Shown: positions 7,260-15,875, counted from the first letter of the stretch. The stretch: DNA of 25,508 nucleotides from CAYUNT01 sp964446285 (GCA_964446285.1 CAYUNT010000047.1:1-25508); one strand, 5' to 3'. The notes: generated by a model not told the origin, from the sequence alone. Numbers and translations are program-made.

Positions 7260-7341
7260 CCGCCGCCTGGCGCCGCTGCTCGAAAATCCGCCTCCTGAGT
7301 TGACAAAACCAAGGGCGTCCGTGCTTGAATAGAGAAGTTAA

Positions 7342-7391
7342 GGGGCGGTCTGCGGTCGCCAGCATCGGCGGCGGACGCCCCTCTCCTTTTC
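7342..7391 (+). terminator. Hairpin between the HAD gene and tyrS, possible terminator
   Basis: GGGGCG (7342-7347) pairs with CGCCCC (7376-7381), enclosing a GC-rich partly paired interior, and is followed by TCTCCTTTTC. It lies 83 bases after the HAD stop codon and 33 bases before the tyrS start. It could end HAD transcription or act as a structured leader for tyrS. I see no T-box consensus (TGGNACCGCG-like) in this leader. Confidence 0.45.
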
Positions 7392-7423
7392 ATCCCATCT
7401 CTGCTTGAACGGCTTTTGAATTT

Positions 7424-8770
7424 ATGTCGCCTTCCATTGAACTGAAAACCGGCCTCTCGCCGGATGAACAAATGCAGGAAATCCTTCGCGGCGCGGCTGA
7501 AGTGCTGCCCTCGAGGGAAGCCCTGCGCGAACGCCTCGCCCTCGGGCGCCCGTTGCGAATCAAACTCGGCGTCGATCCGACAAACTTCGACCTGCACCTC
7601 GGCCACACGGTGCCGCTGCGCAAACTCCTCACCTTTCAGCGGCTCGGACACGAGGTGCAATTTCTGATCGGCGGATTCACAGCGCGCATCGGCGATCCGA
7701 CCGGGCGTTCGGAGGCGCGACCGCAACTAACCCGCGACCAGGTGGAAACCTACGCCGCCAAATTCCTCGAACAGGTCTTCACGATCCTCGACCGCAGCCG
7801 GACCACCGTGATGAACAACGCCGACTGGTTCGAGCGCATGACGTTTGCCGACGCGATCGCCATTGCCGCCCAAGCCACGGTGGCGCGGATGCTCGAACGC
7901 GATTATTTCGAGGCACGATGGGAAAAACAACTCCCCATCCACCTCCACGAATTTCTCTATCCGCTTATGCAGGGCCACGATTCTGTCGAGATGCGCTCCG
8001 ACATCGAGATCGGCGGCACGGACCAGAAGTTCAACATCCTCATGGGCCGCCAGATGCAGGAAACCGCCGGGCAGCCGCCCCAGGTGGTGATTCTGTTGCC
8101 GCTTTTGCCGGGCACGGATGGCTCGCAAAAAATGAGCAAAACGGCGGGCAATCACATCCCGCTCGATGATGCGCCAATAGATATGTATTCGAAGGTGCTC
8201 TCGATTCCCGACGCGGCGATGCTTCTGTATTTCGAGTTGCTGACAGATGTTTCGCTGCGCGATTTGGCGGCGATCCGCGAGGCGCTTGCCTGGTGGGCCA
8301 AGCCGGATATGACGAATCTGCCGCTTGGCGCGCTCGATGACAAAGAGCGCCAGCGCTGGACCGCCGATCCGTCCGCGTTCCTGACTGTGGCCAATGCGCT
8401 GCATCCGAAGAATCTCAAGAAGCGGCTCGGGCGCGAGATCGTGGCCACTCGCCACGGCATGGAGGCCGCCGCTGAGGCCGAACGCGAATGGGTGCGCATT
8501 CACGAACCGGCGGGCGAAGGGCTTCCGACAGACATGCCCGAGCGCGACCTCAGCGCGTCGTTCCGTCCTGGTCAGGAAGTGAAGGCGCTTGATCTGGCCG
8601 AGGCGTGTGGGCTGGCGGAAAGCCGCGCCGAGCTCAAGCGCCTGGCCAAGCAAGGCGGCCTGCGCATCAACGGCGAGCCGGTGCGCGACCACGCCGCCAC
8701 AGTGCGCGCTGAAGATGGGATGATCCTGAGCGCCGGAAAGCGAACTTTCATCAAGGTGCGTTTGTCATGA
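7424..8770 (+). CDS. tyrS: Tyrosyl-tRNA synthetase
   Basis: This cytoplasmic class I aminoacyl-tRNA synthetase charges tRNA-Tyr with tyrosine. The class I signature appears as HLGH (residues 58-61, in DPTNFDLHLGHTVPLRK) and KMSKT (236-240). DPTGRSEARP (91-100) and the family-specific GGTDQKFNILMGRQ (197-210) are also clear. A C-terminal S4 RNA-binding domain occupies about residues 380-445 (LAEACGLAESRAELKRLAKQ, GGLRINGEPV). The length of 448 residues is slightly above the usual 400-425. No strong Shine-Dalgarno sequence precedes the ATG. The stop overlaps the decarboxylase start as ATGA, so the two genes are translationally coupled. The gene is complete; function is secure. Confidence 0.96.
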   Translation: MSPSIELKTGLSPDEQMQEILRGAAEVLPSREALRERLALGRPLRIKLGVDPTNFDLHLGHTVPLRKLLTFQRLGHEVQFLIGGFTARIGDPTGRSEARPQLTRDQVETYAAKFLEQVFTILDRSRTTVMNNADWFERMTFADAIAIAAQATVARMLERDYFEARWEKQLPIHLHEFLYPLMQGHDSVEMRSDIEIGGTDQKFNILMGRQMQETAGQPPQVVILLPLLPGTDGSQKMSKTAGNHIPLDDAPIDMYSKVLSIPDAAMLLYFELLTDVSLRDLAAIREALAWWAKPDMTNLPLGALDDKERQRWTADPSAFLTVANALHPKNLKKRLGREIVATRHGMEAAAEAEREWVRIHEPAGEGLPTDMPERDLSASFRPGQEVKALDLAEACGLAESRAELKRLAKQGGLRINGEPVRDHAATVRAEDGMILSAGKRTFIKVRLS

Positions 8771-10275
8771 CCTCCGGCTCCGCCGGCGCAAACGGCCCGA
8801 TCGGCGATCTTCCGCGCGCCGCGTTTGCCGATCCGTCGGGACGCAATCGCGCGGAAATCGAAGCGCTTATGCGCCGCGCGCTCGATATGGTGATCGACCG
8901 CGCCGCCACGGCCGCCTCGCGTTCGCCGCTGCCCGATGCGCCGCTGCCCGAGGGGTGGGATCGCATTCCCGATGCGCCGCTCGCCGAAGAGGAAATTCTC
9001 GAACGCCTTCTCGCCGCGATGGACGGCTCGATGAACGCCGCGCATCCGGGCTATATCGGGCACATGGATTCGATTCCCGCCACGTTTTCGATCCTGGGCG
9101 ATCTGGCGGCGGGCGCGCTGAACAACAACATGCTGAGCATGGACATGTCGGCGCTTCTGTCGCGTCTCGAACCGGCGCTGGTGCGCACGTTCGCGCGCGA
9201 GTTTTTCGGGTTGGGCGAGGCGTCGGGCGGATTGCTCATCAGCGGCGGCAGTTTGGCGAACCTCGAAGCCCTCGCCGTGGCGCGCAATTCCGCGTTTGGC
9301 TCGCGCGAATCGGGCATTGCCTGCCTTGGGCGGCGTCCTGTGCTGTTTGCTTCCGAACTGTGCCATTCCTCGATCCACAAAGCGGCGATGGTGCTTGGGC
9401 TGGGAACGCGCGCTGTGATTTCTATTCCGGCCGATGCGCGCGGGAAAATGGACGTGGCGCGCCTTCGAGCCGAGATCGCCGCCGCTCGCTCGCGTGGCGA
9501 TGCGCCCTTTTGCGCCGTGGCGACCGCCGGAACCACAGTGACCGGAAACATTGATCCCATCGATGAAATCGCCGATGTGGCGCGTGCGGAAAATCTCTGG
9601 TTCCACGTGGATGCTGTGTTTGGCGGCGCATTGCGGTTTTCGCGTTCGCGCGCGCGGATGCTCAACGGCATCGAACGCGCCGATTCCGTTTCGTTCAATC
9701 CGCAGAAATGGCTCTACGTTACGAAAACCTGCGGCATGGTATTGTTTCGCGATTTCGCGCGCCTGGAGGATTTGTTCCGCGTCGAGGCGAATTACATGCG
9801 CGCCCGCGCGGATTTCAGCAATCTTGGCGAGTTCGGCCTCCAGGGAACGCGCCATGTCGATGTGCTCAAACTCTGGCTCACGCTGTTGCATTTCGGGCGC
9901 AGCGGGTGGGAGCGCCTGATCGAACACGGCTTCGCCTTGGCGGAATTTTTCACGGCCCAAATCCGCCGCCGCCCCTATCTGAAACTCGCCACGCCGCCCG
10001 AAATGAACGTAATTTGTTTTCGCGGCGAACCGGATTGGATCGCCCCCGCGCGCCGCGACGCCTGGAATGCCGAACTCCAGGCGAACTTGCTCAAGGAAGG
10101 CGATATTTTTCTTTCGCTTCCTCTTCTTCGCGGGGAACGATGGCTCAAGGCGGTTCTGTTGAATCCCTTTACGGACCCGGAACACCTTGGCAGAATGTTT
10201 GCGCGCATCGACGATTTCGCCCGCCTCTCGCGCTCTGAGGCGGACAAGCCGCATCGGCATCCACCAAACCGTTGA
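8767..10275 (+). CDS. Group II pyridoxal-phosphate-dependent decarboxylase
   Basis: This 502-residue enzyme belongs to the fold-type I group II decarboxylases (glutamate, aromatic amino acid, tyrosine and similar). Seen directly are the PLP-stacking histidine region ASELCHSSIHKA (H200), the PLP-binding aspartate in FHVDAVFGGALRFS (D282) and the Schiff-base lysine in SFNPQKWLYV (K314). The GGSLANLEAL segment (160-169) should bind the cofactor phosphate. It should remove the alpha-carboxyl group from an amino acid, probably in the cytoplasm; the substrate is not readable from motifs alone. It starts inside the stop codon of tyrS. Lactic acid bacteria pair a tyrS with tyrosine decarboxylase, so tyrosine is a reasonable candidate substrate, but this is inference. 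The last codons and the TGA stop fall inside a palindromic repeat, so the C-terminus may have been reshaped. Confidence 0.85.
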   Translation: MTSGSAGANGPIGDLPRAAFADPSGRNRAEIEALMRRALDMVIDRAATAASRSPLPDAPLPEGWDRIPDAPLAEEEILERLLAAMDGSMNAAHPGYIGHMDSIPATFSILGDLAAGALNNNMLSMDMSALLSRLEPALVRTFAREFFGLGEASGGLLISGGSLANLEALAVARNSAFGSRESGIACLGRRPVLFASELCHSSIHKAAMVLGLGTRAVISIPADARGKMDVARLRAEIAAARSRGDAPFCAVATAGTTVTGNIDPIDEIADVARAENLWFHVDAVFGGALRFSRSRARMLNGIERADSVSFNPQKWLYVTKTCGMVLFRDFARLEDLFRVEANYMRARADFSNLGEFGLQGTRHVDVLKLWLTLLHFGRSGWERLIEHGFALAEFFTAQIRRRPYLKLATPPEMNVICFRGEPDWIAPARRDAWNAELQANLLKEGDIFLSLPLLRGERWLKAVLLNPFTDPEHLGRMFARIDDFARLSRSEADKPHRHPPNR

Positions 10276-10375
10276 AACAGTTTTAAGATTTGCCGCAGAT
10301 GGAACTCCGCGATAAATCACGGGGCAAATGATAAGTGACGATAGACCCAAACTCACCGTATGGCTCTTAGCCTCC
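10266..10375. repeat. Palindromic element, right half-copy
   Basis: Hairpins AAACCGT-TGAA-ACAGTTT (10266-10283) and CTCCGCGA-TAAA-TCACGGGG (10305-10324) are followed by CAAATGATAA. The text continues to match the copy at 6307-6412 through a segment with CACCGTAT and TTAG. The left two hairpins of the full element are missing. Its first hairpin loop supplies the TGA stop of the decarboxylase. It fills nearly all of the gap before the dipeptidase gene. Confidence 0.8.
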
Positions 10376-10403
10376 AACAACCACCTTCCCCAAGGAGCCT
10401 TTC

Positions 10404-12011
10404 ATGAATCGCGAGGAACTCAGCCGCAAAGTCAAAGAACAAGTCGAACAATTGCGCGAAGAGATCATTCAGTCCACGTCGCGAATCCTGCAGTTTCAGA
10501 CAGTGAGCGGCGCGTCGGATGCAGAGGGCCAGGAGCGCTATCATTCCGAAATCGCCGCGTGCGGCGAATGGCTCGGCGAAGTGGCGCGCGCTATGGGCTT
10601 CCGCTGGCTTGCGAAACCGGGCCGCTGGTATTGCGTCGAATGGCCCGCCGAATCCTCCCCCTCCCCTTCCTCCTCGGGCGCCGCCCGTCCTGCGCTCCTT
10701 GGCGTGCCCGTGCATATTGACGTCGTGCCCGTCGGCGATGGATGGACCCACCCGCCCTTCAGCGGCAAGGTCGTGGATGGATTTGTGTGGGGCCGCGGCG
10801 CGCTCGACGACAAAGGCCCGCTTATTGCCACGCTATATGGCCTGCACGCCCTGCGCCGCGCAGGATTCCGCCCGCCTGTCACCTACCGTCTTATCATCGG
10901 CACCAAGGAAGAAATCGGCGATTGGGAAGACATCCACGAATATCTCGCCGAGGAGGGCGCGCCGGATTTCGGCTTCACGCCCGATGCGGATTTCCCGCTG
11001 ATCACAGGCGAAAAGGGCATCCTCAATTTCACCATTAAAACCGAATGGCCTGTGCCTGATCCGGCGATGGAGGCCCTCGAAACGCCGCCCGCGCCTCTGC
11101 AAGCCGCCGCTTCCGTTCTGCCCGTCGAATTTGTGTCTCTGCGCGGCGGGATTCGCGCCAATATCGTGCCGGATACTTGCGAACTCGTCTTGCGCTATCC
11201 CGCCGCCGAACGCAACGCCGTGGCCGGCGCGCTGATGGCTCGCGCAACGCAATTCACCGTCGATCATCCGGGGGCCAAGATAACGATCCTTCCTGAATCC
11301 GCCCGGAGCGTGGAAGGCAGTGGCGGCGCCAGCGAAGAATTGCTGATTACCTTCCTTGGAAAACCCGCTCACGGTTCCGCGCCGCAAAAGGGCCATAACG
11401 CCATTGTCGATGCGCTGGCCTTCACGGCGCTTCTCGACGAACTTCCCGCGCCCATTCGCAAATTCGCCGGATTTGTCGCATTCACTTGCGCCGACTACAC
11501 GGGTGGCCAGTTTGGCATCGCCTCGACGCATGAATTCATTGGCCCGACCACGATTAATTTGGGCATCGGACGCCTGGACGCCAAGGGCGGCGAAGTCGTT
11601 ATCAATGTCCGCCCGACGCTTGGCCTCGACACGCGAGAGGTGGTCAAACGCGCCGCCGACACCGCGCTCGATTACAGCCGCGAAAGCGGTCTCGACATTG
11701 TCGTTGTGGCCCCGTCGCTCGGCAAGAACGCGCTCTTCCTCGATCCAGCCAAAGCCGGCCCGTTCTTGAAAGGCCTGCAGGAGGGATTCAAAATGGCCAC
11801 AGGGCGCGAGGCGGAGCTGCGCTCGATCGGCGGCACCACTTATGCCAAGGCCATACCCAACTGCTGCGCCTTTGGTCCGATTTGGCTCGAAGCGGGAGAA
11901 GAAGACCTTACGCACCAGCGCGACGAACGTGTGGGTGTCGAGGTGCAGGTCCGCAACGTCAACATCTACGGCCTGGCTCTCGCCTGCGCCGGCCTCAATC
12001 TGGCAAAGTAA
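10404..12011 (+). CDS. M20-family metallopeptidase, PepV-like dipeptidase
   Basis: This 535-residue protein is a di-zinc peptidase of the M20 family, closest in layout to PepV Xaa-His dipeptidases. Ligand and catalytic motifs are VHIDVVP (H104, D106), GALDDKGP (D135/D136 as bridging Asp), GTKEEIGDWED (E169 general base, E170 ligand), TPDADFP (D194/D196) and the late DLTHQRDE with H504. The segment between about residues 200 and 430 holds the lid/dimerisation domain, with GGIRANIVPD and GKPAHGSAP as family landmarks. It should hydrolyse dipeptides in the cytoplasm. AAGGAG (10392-10397) lies six bases before the ATG. A short Ser/Pro-rich stretch (SSPSPSSSG, 84-92) interrupts the N-terminal strand region. 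It converges with the DUF167 gene, 17 bases apart. Confidence 0.9.
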   Translation: MNREELSRKVKEQVEQLREEIIQSTSRILQFQTVSGASDAEGQERYHSEIAACGEWLGEVARAMGFRWLAKPGRWYCVEWPAESSPSPSSSGAARPALLGVPVHIDVVPVGDGWTHPPFSGKVVDGFVWGRGALDDKGPLIATLYGLHALRRAGFRPPVTYRLIIGTKEEIGDWEDIHEYLAEEGAPDFGFTPDADFPLITGEKGILNFTIKTEWPVPDPAMEALETPPAPLQAAASVLPVEFVSLRGGIRANIVPDTCELVLRYPAAERNAVAGALMARATQFTVDHPGAKITILPESARSVEGSGGASEELLITFLGKPAHGSAPQKGHNAIVDALAFTALLDELPAPIRKFAGFVAFTCADYTGGQFGIASTHEFIGPTTINLGIGRLDAKGGEVVINVRPTLGLDTREVVKRAADTALDYSRESGLDIVVVAPSLGKNALFLDPAKAGPFLKGLQEGFKMATGREAELRSIGGTTYAKAIPNCCAFGPIWLEAGEEDLTHQRDERVGVEVQVRNVNIYGLALACAGLNLAK

Positions 12012-12028
12012 AATAGGATGTTTCGAGA

Positions 12029-12415
12029 TCAGGGAATCGCGCCGCCGCGGGACAAGCGCTCCACAATGTCTTCCGGCGCGGCGCCCGCGATTAAAACACA
12101 TTTATCGCGTCCGCTTTGCCCGGAAAGAATCGAAACCGCAGAGCGCGGCACTCCGAAATAATCCGCCAGAAATCGGATAAGTTCTTCGTTGGCCTTGCCA
12201 TCCACGGGCGGCGCTTGCAGGCGCAATTTGAGCGCCGCGCCTCCATGAATCCCGGCCCATTGCGTGCGCGAGGCGCGCGGTTGAACGTGCAGCGCCACAG
12301 AACACCCCTCCGCCCGCCGCGATACAAAGGAGGGAATCGGCGCGCCAAGCGGCCGAGCCTCGCCGCCGGGCGAAGTAGAGGGATGGCGCGGAGAGGCGTC
12401 CTTCTTTGGCGTCAT
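12029..12415 (-). CDS. DUF167 (UPF0235/YggU) family protein
   Basis: This 128-residue protein carries the DUF167 core from about residue 38 on: ALHVQPRASRTQWAG, LKLRLQAPPVDGKANEELIRFLA and VSILSGQSGRDKCVLIAG. The PPVDGKAN and SG..GR.K segments are the family signature. Family members are usually ~100 residues, so the first ~35 residues (Pro/Ser/Arg-rich) are extra. The start at 12415 is supported by its ATGA overlap with the response regulator stop; there is no Shine-Dalgarno sequence, so translation probably depends on coupling. Function of the family is unknown. Coupling to a two-component pair may be incidental. Confidence 0.85.
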   Translation of the reverse strand: MTPKKDASPRHPSTSPGGEARPLGAPIPSFVSRRAEGCSVALHVQPRASRTQWAGIHGGAALKLRLQAPPVDGKANEELIRFLADYFGVPRSAVSILSGQSGRDKCVLIAGAAPEDIVERLSRGGAIP

Positions 12416-13080
12416 GTATCGAGGTGGACGACGCCAATTTCGATCGCGTATTTAACCAGTTCCGCGATGCTGCCCAGGCCGAGTTTCGCCAGAATGTGCG
12501 CGCGGTGCGTCTCGACGGTCTTGACCGACACATGCAGCCGCTTGGCGATTTCCTGATTGCGCAAGCCCTCGGCGAGCAATTGGAACACCTCGCGTTCGCG
12601 TTCGGTCAGGCTGTCGTAACCCGATTGCGACTTCACCGGGCGGCCCGAGCGCAGATAATCCTCGATGACGAACTTCGAGATGGCGGGCGAAAGGAAATAC
12701 TCGCCGGCAAAAACGGCGCGAAGCGCGGAAACGATGTCGTCCGCCGCGCAGTCCTTGAGGATGTATCCGGCGGCGCCTGCCTGCAGCGCCTGGCGGACAT
12801 ACGCGTCGTTCTTGTGCATCGAGAGGATCAGGACGCGGGTTTTCGGAACGCGCCGGTGGATTTGTCTCAGCGCCTCCAGCCCGTGAAGCCCCGGCATCGA
12901 GAGATCGAGGAGAAGAACGTCAGGATGCAATTCGCCAGCCAGGTCCACTGCCTGGCGGCCATCGACGGCCTCTCCCACGACTTCGAATCCGGGAATGTCC
13001 CGCAACAAGCGGCCGAGACCTTCTCTTACAAGAGTATGGTCATCGGCGATCAAAACCCGAATGGCTGCGTTTTCGGCCAT
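12412..13080 (-). CDS. NarL/FixJ-family response regulator
   Basis: This 222-residue transcription regulator has a receiver domain (residues ~7-122) with the acidic pocket ADD (12-14), phosphoacceptor D59 in LLLDLSMPG, switch S87 in LILSM and K109 in YILKD. A LuxR-type helix-turn-helix follows (~155-217: LTEREREVFQLLAEG, NQEIAKRLHVSVKTVETHRAHILAKLG). It is the evident partner of the kinase encoded just upstream and overlaps it by 31 bases. GGAAGG at 13089-13094 (complement) lies eight bases before its ATG. Phosphorylation at D59 should promote dimerisation and DNA binding; target genes are not visible from this window. Confidence 0.95.
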   Translation of the reverse strand: MAENAAIRVLIADDHTLVREGLGRLLRDIPGFEVVGEAVDGRQAVDLAGELHPDVLLLDLSMPGLHGLEALRQIHRRVPKTRVLILSMHKNDAYVRQALQAGAAGYILKDCAADDIVSALRAVFAGEYFLSPAISKFVIEDYLRSGRPVKSQSGYDSLTEREREVFQLLAEGLRNQEIAKRLHVSVKTVETHRAHILAKLGLGSIAELVKYAIEIGVVHLDT

Positions 13081-15773
13081 GTGTGCGACCTTCCACTAAG
13101 AGGAATTTCGAAAGTCAGAACCGCGCCCTCCCCCGGAGCTGATGCAAGATGAAAGCTGCCTCCCAGCATGGCGGCGCGCTCCTTCATGTTGAGGATGCCG
13201 CTGCAATGACGCTGGGATTGCCAGGCGGGCAGCTCGCCCGGATCGAAACCTTGTCCATTGTCGGTGATTTTCAGGCTGATGTTCTGATGATGCTGGACGA
13301 TGTCCACGCTGGCGCGTTTTGCCTTGGCGTGCTTGACGATGTTTCCCAGACCCTCCTGGACAATTCGGTAAAGCGAGGCCTCGATGCGGTCTGGGATTTT
13401 TGGCCCGTTCATATCCGAGGAAAATTCCACTTCGAGACCGTGGCGGCGCTGAATTTCCGAACAATACCACTCGAGCGTGGGGATTAGACCCAGGTCGTCA
13501 AGCATGCTCGGGCGCAAATCGAGCGAAATGGCCCGGAGGTCTTCCATGGCGCGCGTGGTCAGATCGAGCGCGTCGGCAAACTTCCCCGCCAGGACCTTGT
13601 CCATGTCAGGAATCGACTGAAGCGCGGATTTCAAATTGAGCTTCAGACCCGTCAGAATTTGCCCTACGCCGTCGTGCAACTCGCGCGCAATCCGTCCGCG
13701 TTCCTGTTCCTGGGCCTCGAGCAACTGATTGGAGAGGTGCAGCAAATCCTCGCGCTGGCGCCGGATCGAGTCGTAAAAGCGCGCGTTCTGGATGGCCAGG
13801 GCGGCCAGCGTCGCGATGGACAAAAGCAAATCCGGGTGCGAGGAATCGTAGGCGTCTGGCGTGTAACTTTGCGCGGACATGGTGCCAATGACCGTGTCGC
13901 CCGCAATCATGGGAACAAACAAAAGCGAGGCGCTGCGCCGCGGGGTTCCGAATGCAACCAGCGGCGTGTCCAATTCCTCGTTTTCGCTGCGATGCAGAAT
14001 GAGAACCGGCTCGCGTTTTTCGATCAGCCGTTTGACGAGCGGTGTGTTGACCGGCACCGTTTGGCGATCAATGAAGGTCTGCGGCTGGCCATCCACAAGA
14101 TCGACTATAAACGCGGGGCGCATCGTCTCGCCCCCGCGCTGCACGATCGAGATCATGAAGGCGTCTGTGGGAATTACGCTGCGGACTTTTTCATAAACCT
14201 GCCGGTAGAGACGCGCCAGATCGAGCGTGGACATGAAGGCCAAACTGATTTCTTGCAGCGTGGTCAGGCGGCGAAGCTGAGTTTTGCTCTCCTGTTCGGC
14301 CCGTTTGCGTTCCGTAATGTTGAGGTAGTTGACGAGGACCATTTCCTCGTTGCCGACGTTGAGCGAGCGCGAGGATTGGAACACGGCGACATGCGCGCCG
14401 TCGGAACGCACAAGGCGGGTTTCGGCGTTTGCCTCCCCGCGCTGGCGCACCAGCCGCAGCCAGTCTCCGATCGCCAGGCTTTCGGGCGAAGGAAACAGGT
14501 CGCGGAACGGACGCCCGGCCAGCTCGCGCCGGGGAATGTCGAGCAAAAGGGCCAGCGCTTCGTTGGCCTCCTGAATGATTCCCGAGCGGGCGTCCACGAG
14601 CAAAATCCCCAGGGCGCTTTGTTCGAACAGTGCCCGGAATTTAACTTCGCTCTGGCGGACGGCCAGCGTAAGGGCCACTTTATCCCGGATGGCCGATTGC
14701 GCCTCGCTGTGGCTTCGGTCATAGGCGCGGGCCAGGGATTCGTGCGACCGCCGGAACTCGATTGCCGCCGCCATCTGGCTGGCCATGAACCCAAGAACCT
14801 GCAAATCCTGCGTGTCGAAGCAAAATGGATTGGTCACGCTCTCGATATAGAGCGCGCCATAAACCTGAGCATTGCGCAGCGCGGGCATGCATAGCACGGA
14901 CCGCAAATGCCGCTGGCGGACGCTTTCGGACTTCTGGAAGCGCGGATCGTTTTGCGCGTCCACGGCCGCTATGCCGCGTTTGTTCTCCATTACCGATTGC
15001 AGAACCGCACGGCTGGGCGACGCCGTGCTTCCTTCTGGCGCCACATAAAACTCCTGGGCCGCCACTTCGAGCATATCCGCCGAGTCTGGCGCCGCCGCGG
15101 GCGCTTCCCCTTCCGGGTCGAATCGCGGACGCGCCAGAATCGCAATGTTGTCCGCCTTGGGAAACACCGTGCGCAGCGATTCCAATACAAATTCGTAAAA
15201 ATCTTCGTCCGAACGCAATTCGAGCATGCGTCCCGAGAAAGACCCCAGCGAGATCAAGGTTCCAAACGCCGTTTGCAGCCTGCGGAAGCGGTTGGCCATC
15301 TGGGGCGGCGAGACGGAAAATGAAGTTACGCCCCCGTCTTCTTCCTCGCCCTCGCCGACCGCCGGAAGTTGGAGCGGGGCCTCCGGCGAAAGAGACTCCA
15401 CAATGTCCAGGCCGCCTGTGCGCTGGACCGGCGCGGGGCTGGGCGGTTTAGGAATCGCCGGCTCCTCGCTGAGGACTTCTATCCGAATATCGCCCAGCTG
15501 CAGGATGTCGCCTGGCGCAATTACTGATTCCGAGACCAGAATTCCATTAAGGGCGGTGCCGTTCGTGCTGCCCAAATCGCGGATAATCAACGAGCCGGTG
15601 TCTAGGCGCCGGATCTCACAATGGCGGCGCGACACGGAGGGGTGTTGTATGGACAAAGTGGCCTGCGGATCGCGGCCAACAATGGTCACACCCGCCCCCA
15701 GTGTCCAGTCATGGACACGACCGTTCGGGTTCCGAATTCGGAGCCGATAGGTTGTGGTTACCGTTTCCGGCAT
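13050..15773 (-). CDS. Soluble FHA-GAF-PAS-GAF sensor histidine kinase
   Basis: This 907-residue kinase has no membrane segment, so it should sense an internal or diffusible signal. An FHA domain occupies residues ~8-102 (GRD 33-35, SVSRRH 46-51, STNGT 69-73), which are the phosphothreonine-binding landmarks. A GAF domain (~180-345), a PAS domain (~385-500: FRALFEQSALGILLVD, ending NITERKRAEQE) and a second GAF domain (~510-670) follow. The transmitter is of the HisKA_3/NarX type, with phospho-acceptor H700 in ARELHDGVGQ and a HATPase_c domain with N811 in GNIVKHA and DNGQGFDP. The G2-like segment reads HCSGILNMKERA instead of the usual HGLxGMRERA. The ATG at 15773 was preferred; an in-frame TTG at 15800 is possible. 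It should phosphorylate the overlapping response regulator. Confidence 0.92.
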   Translation of the reverse strand: MPETVTTTYRLRIRNPNGRVHDWTLGAGVTIVGRDPQATLSIQHPSVSRRHCEIRRLDTGSLIIRDLGSTNGTALNGILVSESVIAPGDILQLGDIRIEVLSEEPAIPKPPSPAPVQRTGGLDIVESLSPEAPLQLPAVGEGEEEDGGVTSFSVSPPQMANRFRRLQTAFGTLISLGSFSGRMLELRSDEDFYEFVLESLRTVFPKADNIAILARPRFDPEGEAPAAAPDSADMLEVAAQEFYVAPEGSTASPSRAVLQSVMENKRGIAAVDAQNDPRFQKSESVRQRHLRSVLCMPALRNAQVYGALYIESVTNPFCFDTQDLQVLGFMASQMAAAIEFRRSHESLARAYDRSHSEAQSAIRDKVALTLAVRQSEVKFRALFEQSALGILLVDARSGIIQEANEALALLLDIPRRELAGRPFRDLFPSPESLAIGDWLRLVRQRGEANAETRLVRSDGAHVAVFQSSRSLNVGNEEMVLVNYLNITERKRAEQESKTQLRRLTTLQEISLAFMSTLDLARLYRQVYEKVRSVIPTDAFMISIVQRGGETMRPAFIVDLVDGQPQTFIDRQTVPVNTPLVKRLIEKREPVLILHRSENEELDTPLVAFGTPRRSASLLFVPMIAGDTVIGTMSAQSYTPDAYDSSHPDLLLSIATLAALAIQNARFYDSIRRQREDLLHLSNQLLEAQEQERGRIARELHDGVGQILTGLKLNLKSALQSIPDMDKVLAGKFADALDLTTRAMEDLRAISLDLRPSMLDDLGLIPTLEWYCSEIQRRHGLEVEFSSDMNGPKIPDRIEASLYRIVQEGLGNIVKHAKAKRASVDIVQHHQNISLKITDNGQGFDPGELPAWQSQRHCSGILNMKERAAMLGGSFHLASAPGEGAVLTFEIPLSGRSHTWPKTQPFGF

Positions 15774-15841
15774 GGAATCAGTCCCGGTGCGTGCGCCCAA
15801 CCACCCCAGAATGAGCGCAATTCACCCAATCCTCAAAGATA

Positions 15842-15871
15842 CTTGAGCCGCCTTGGGCGGTATGTCTCAAG
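15842..15871. other. Imperfect hairpin at the predicted 5' end of the kinase transcript
   Basis: CTTGAG (15842-15847) pairs with CTCAAG (15866-15871), and CCGCC (15848-15852) with GGCGG (15856-15860) around a TTG loop, with a five-base bulge. It lies just downstream (minus strand) of a predicted promoter, close to where transcription would start. It may be a 5' stabilising hairpin, an operator dyad, or a weak terminator of the glycosyltransferase operon. Confidence 0.4.
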
Positions 15872-15875
15872 GGAT

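Noticed and set aside
7300..7330. TTGACA with TTGAAT as a tyrS promoter
   Set aside because: The spacer is 19 bases and the -10 match poor, and a terminator-like hairpin follows directly, so it was not annotated.
7260..7423. T-box riboswitch upstream of tyrS
   Set aside because: The leader is too short and I see no T-box consensus or specifier stem; only one GC-rich hairpin is present.
8572..10380. 602-codon open frame on the minus strand opposite the decarboxylase gene
   Set aside because: It lies wholly antisense to a gene with clear PLP-enzyme motifs, has an Arg/His/Gly-rich translation without family resemblance, and is explained by strong GC bias at third positions.
10833..12101. 422-codon open frame on the minus strand opposite the M20 dipeptidase
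   Set aside because: Antisense shadow of a gene with intact metal-ligand motifs; no ribosome binding site and no recognisable domain.
13659..14894. 411-codon open frame on the plus strand opposite the histidine kinase
   Set aside because: Antisense shadow; the minus-strand frame encodes complete PAS, GAF and transmitter motifs.
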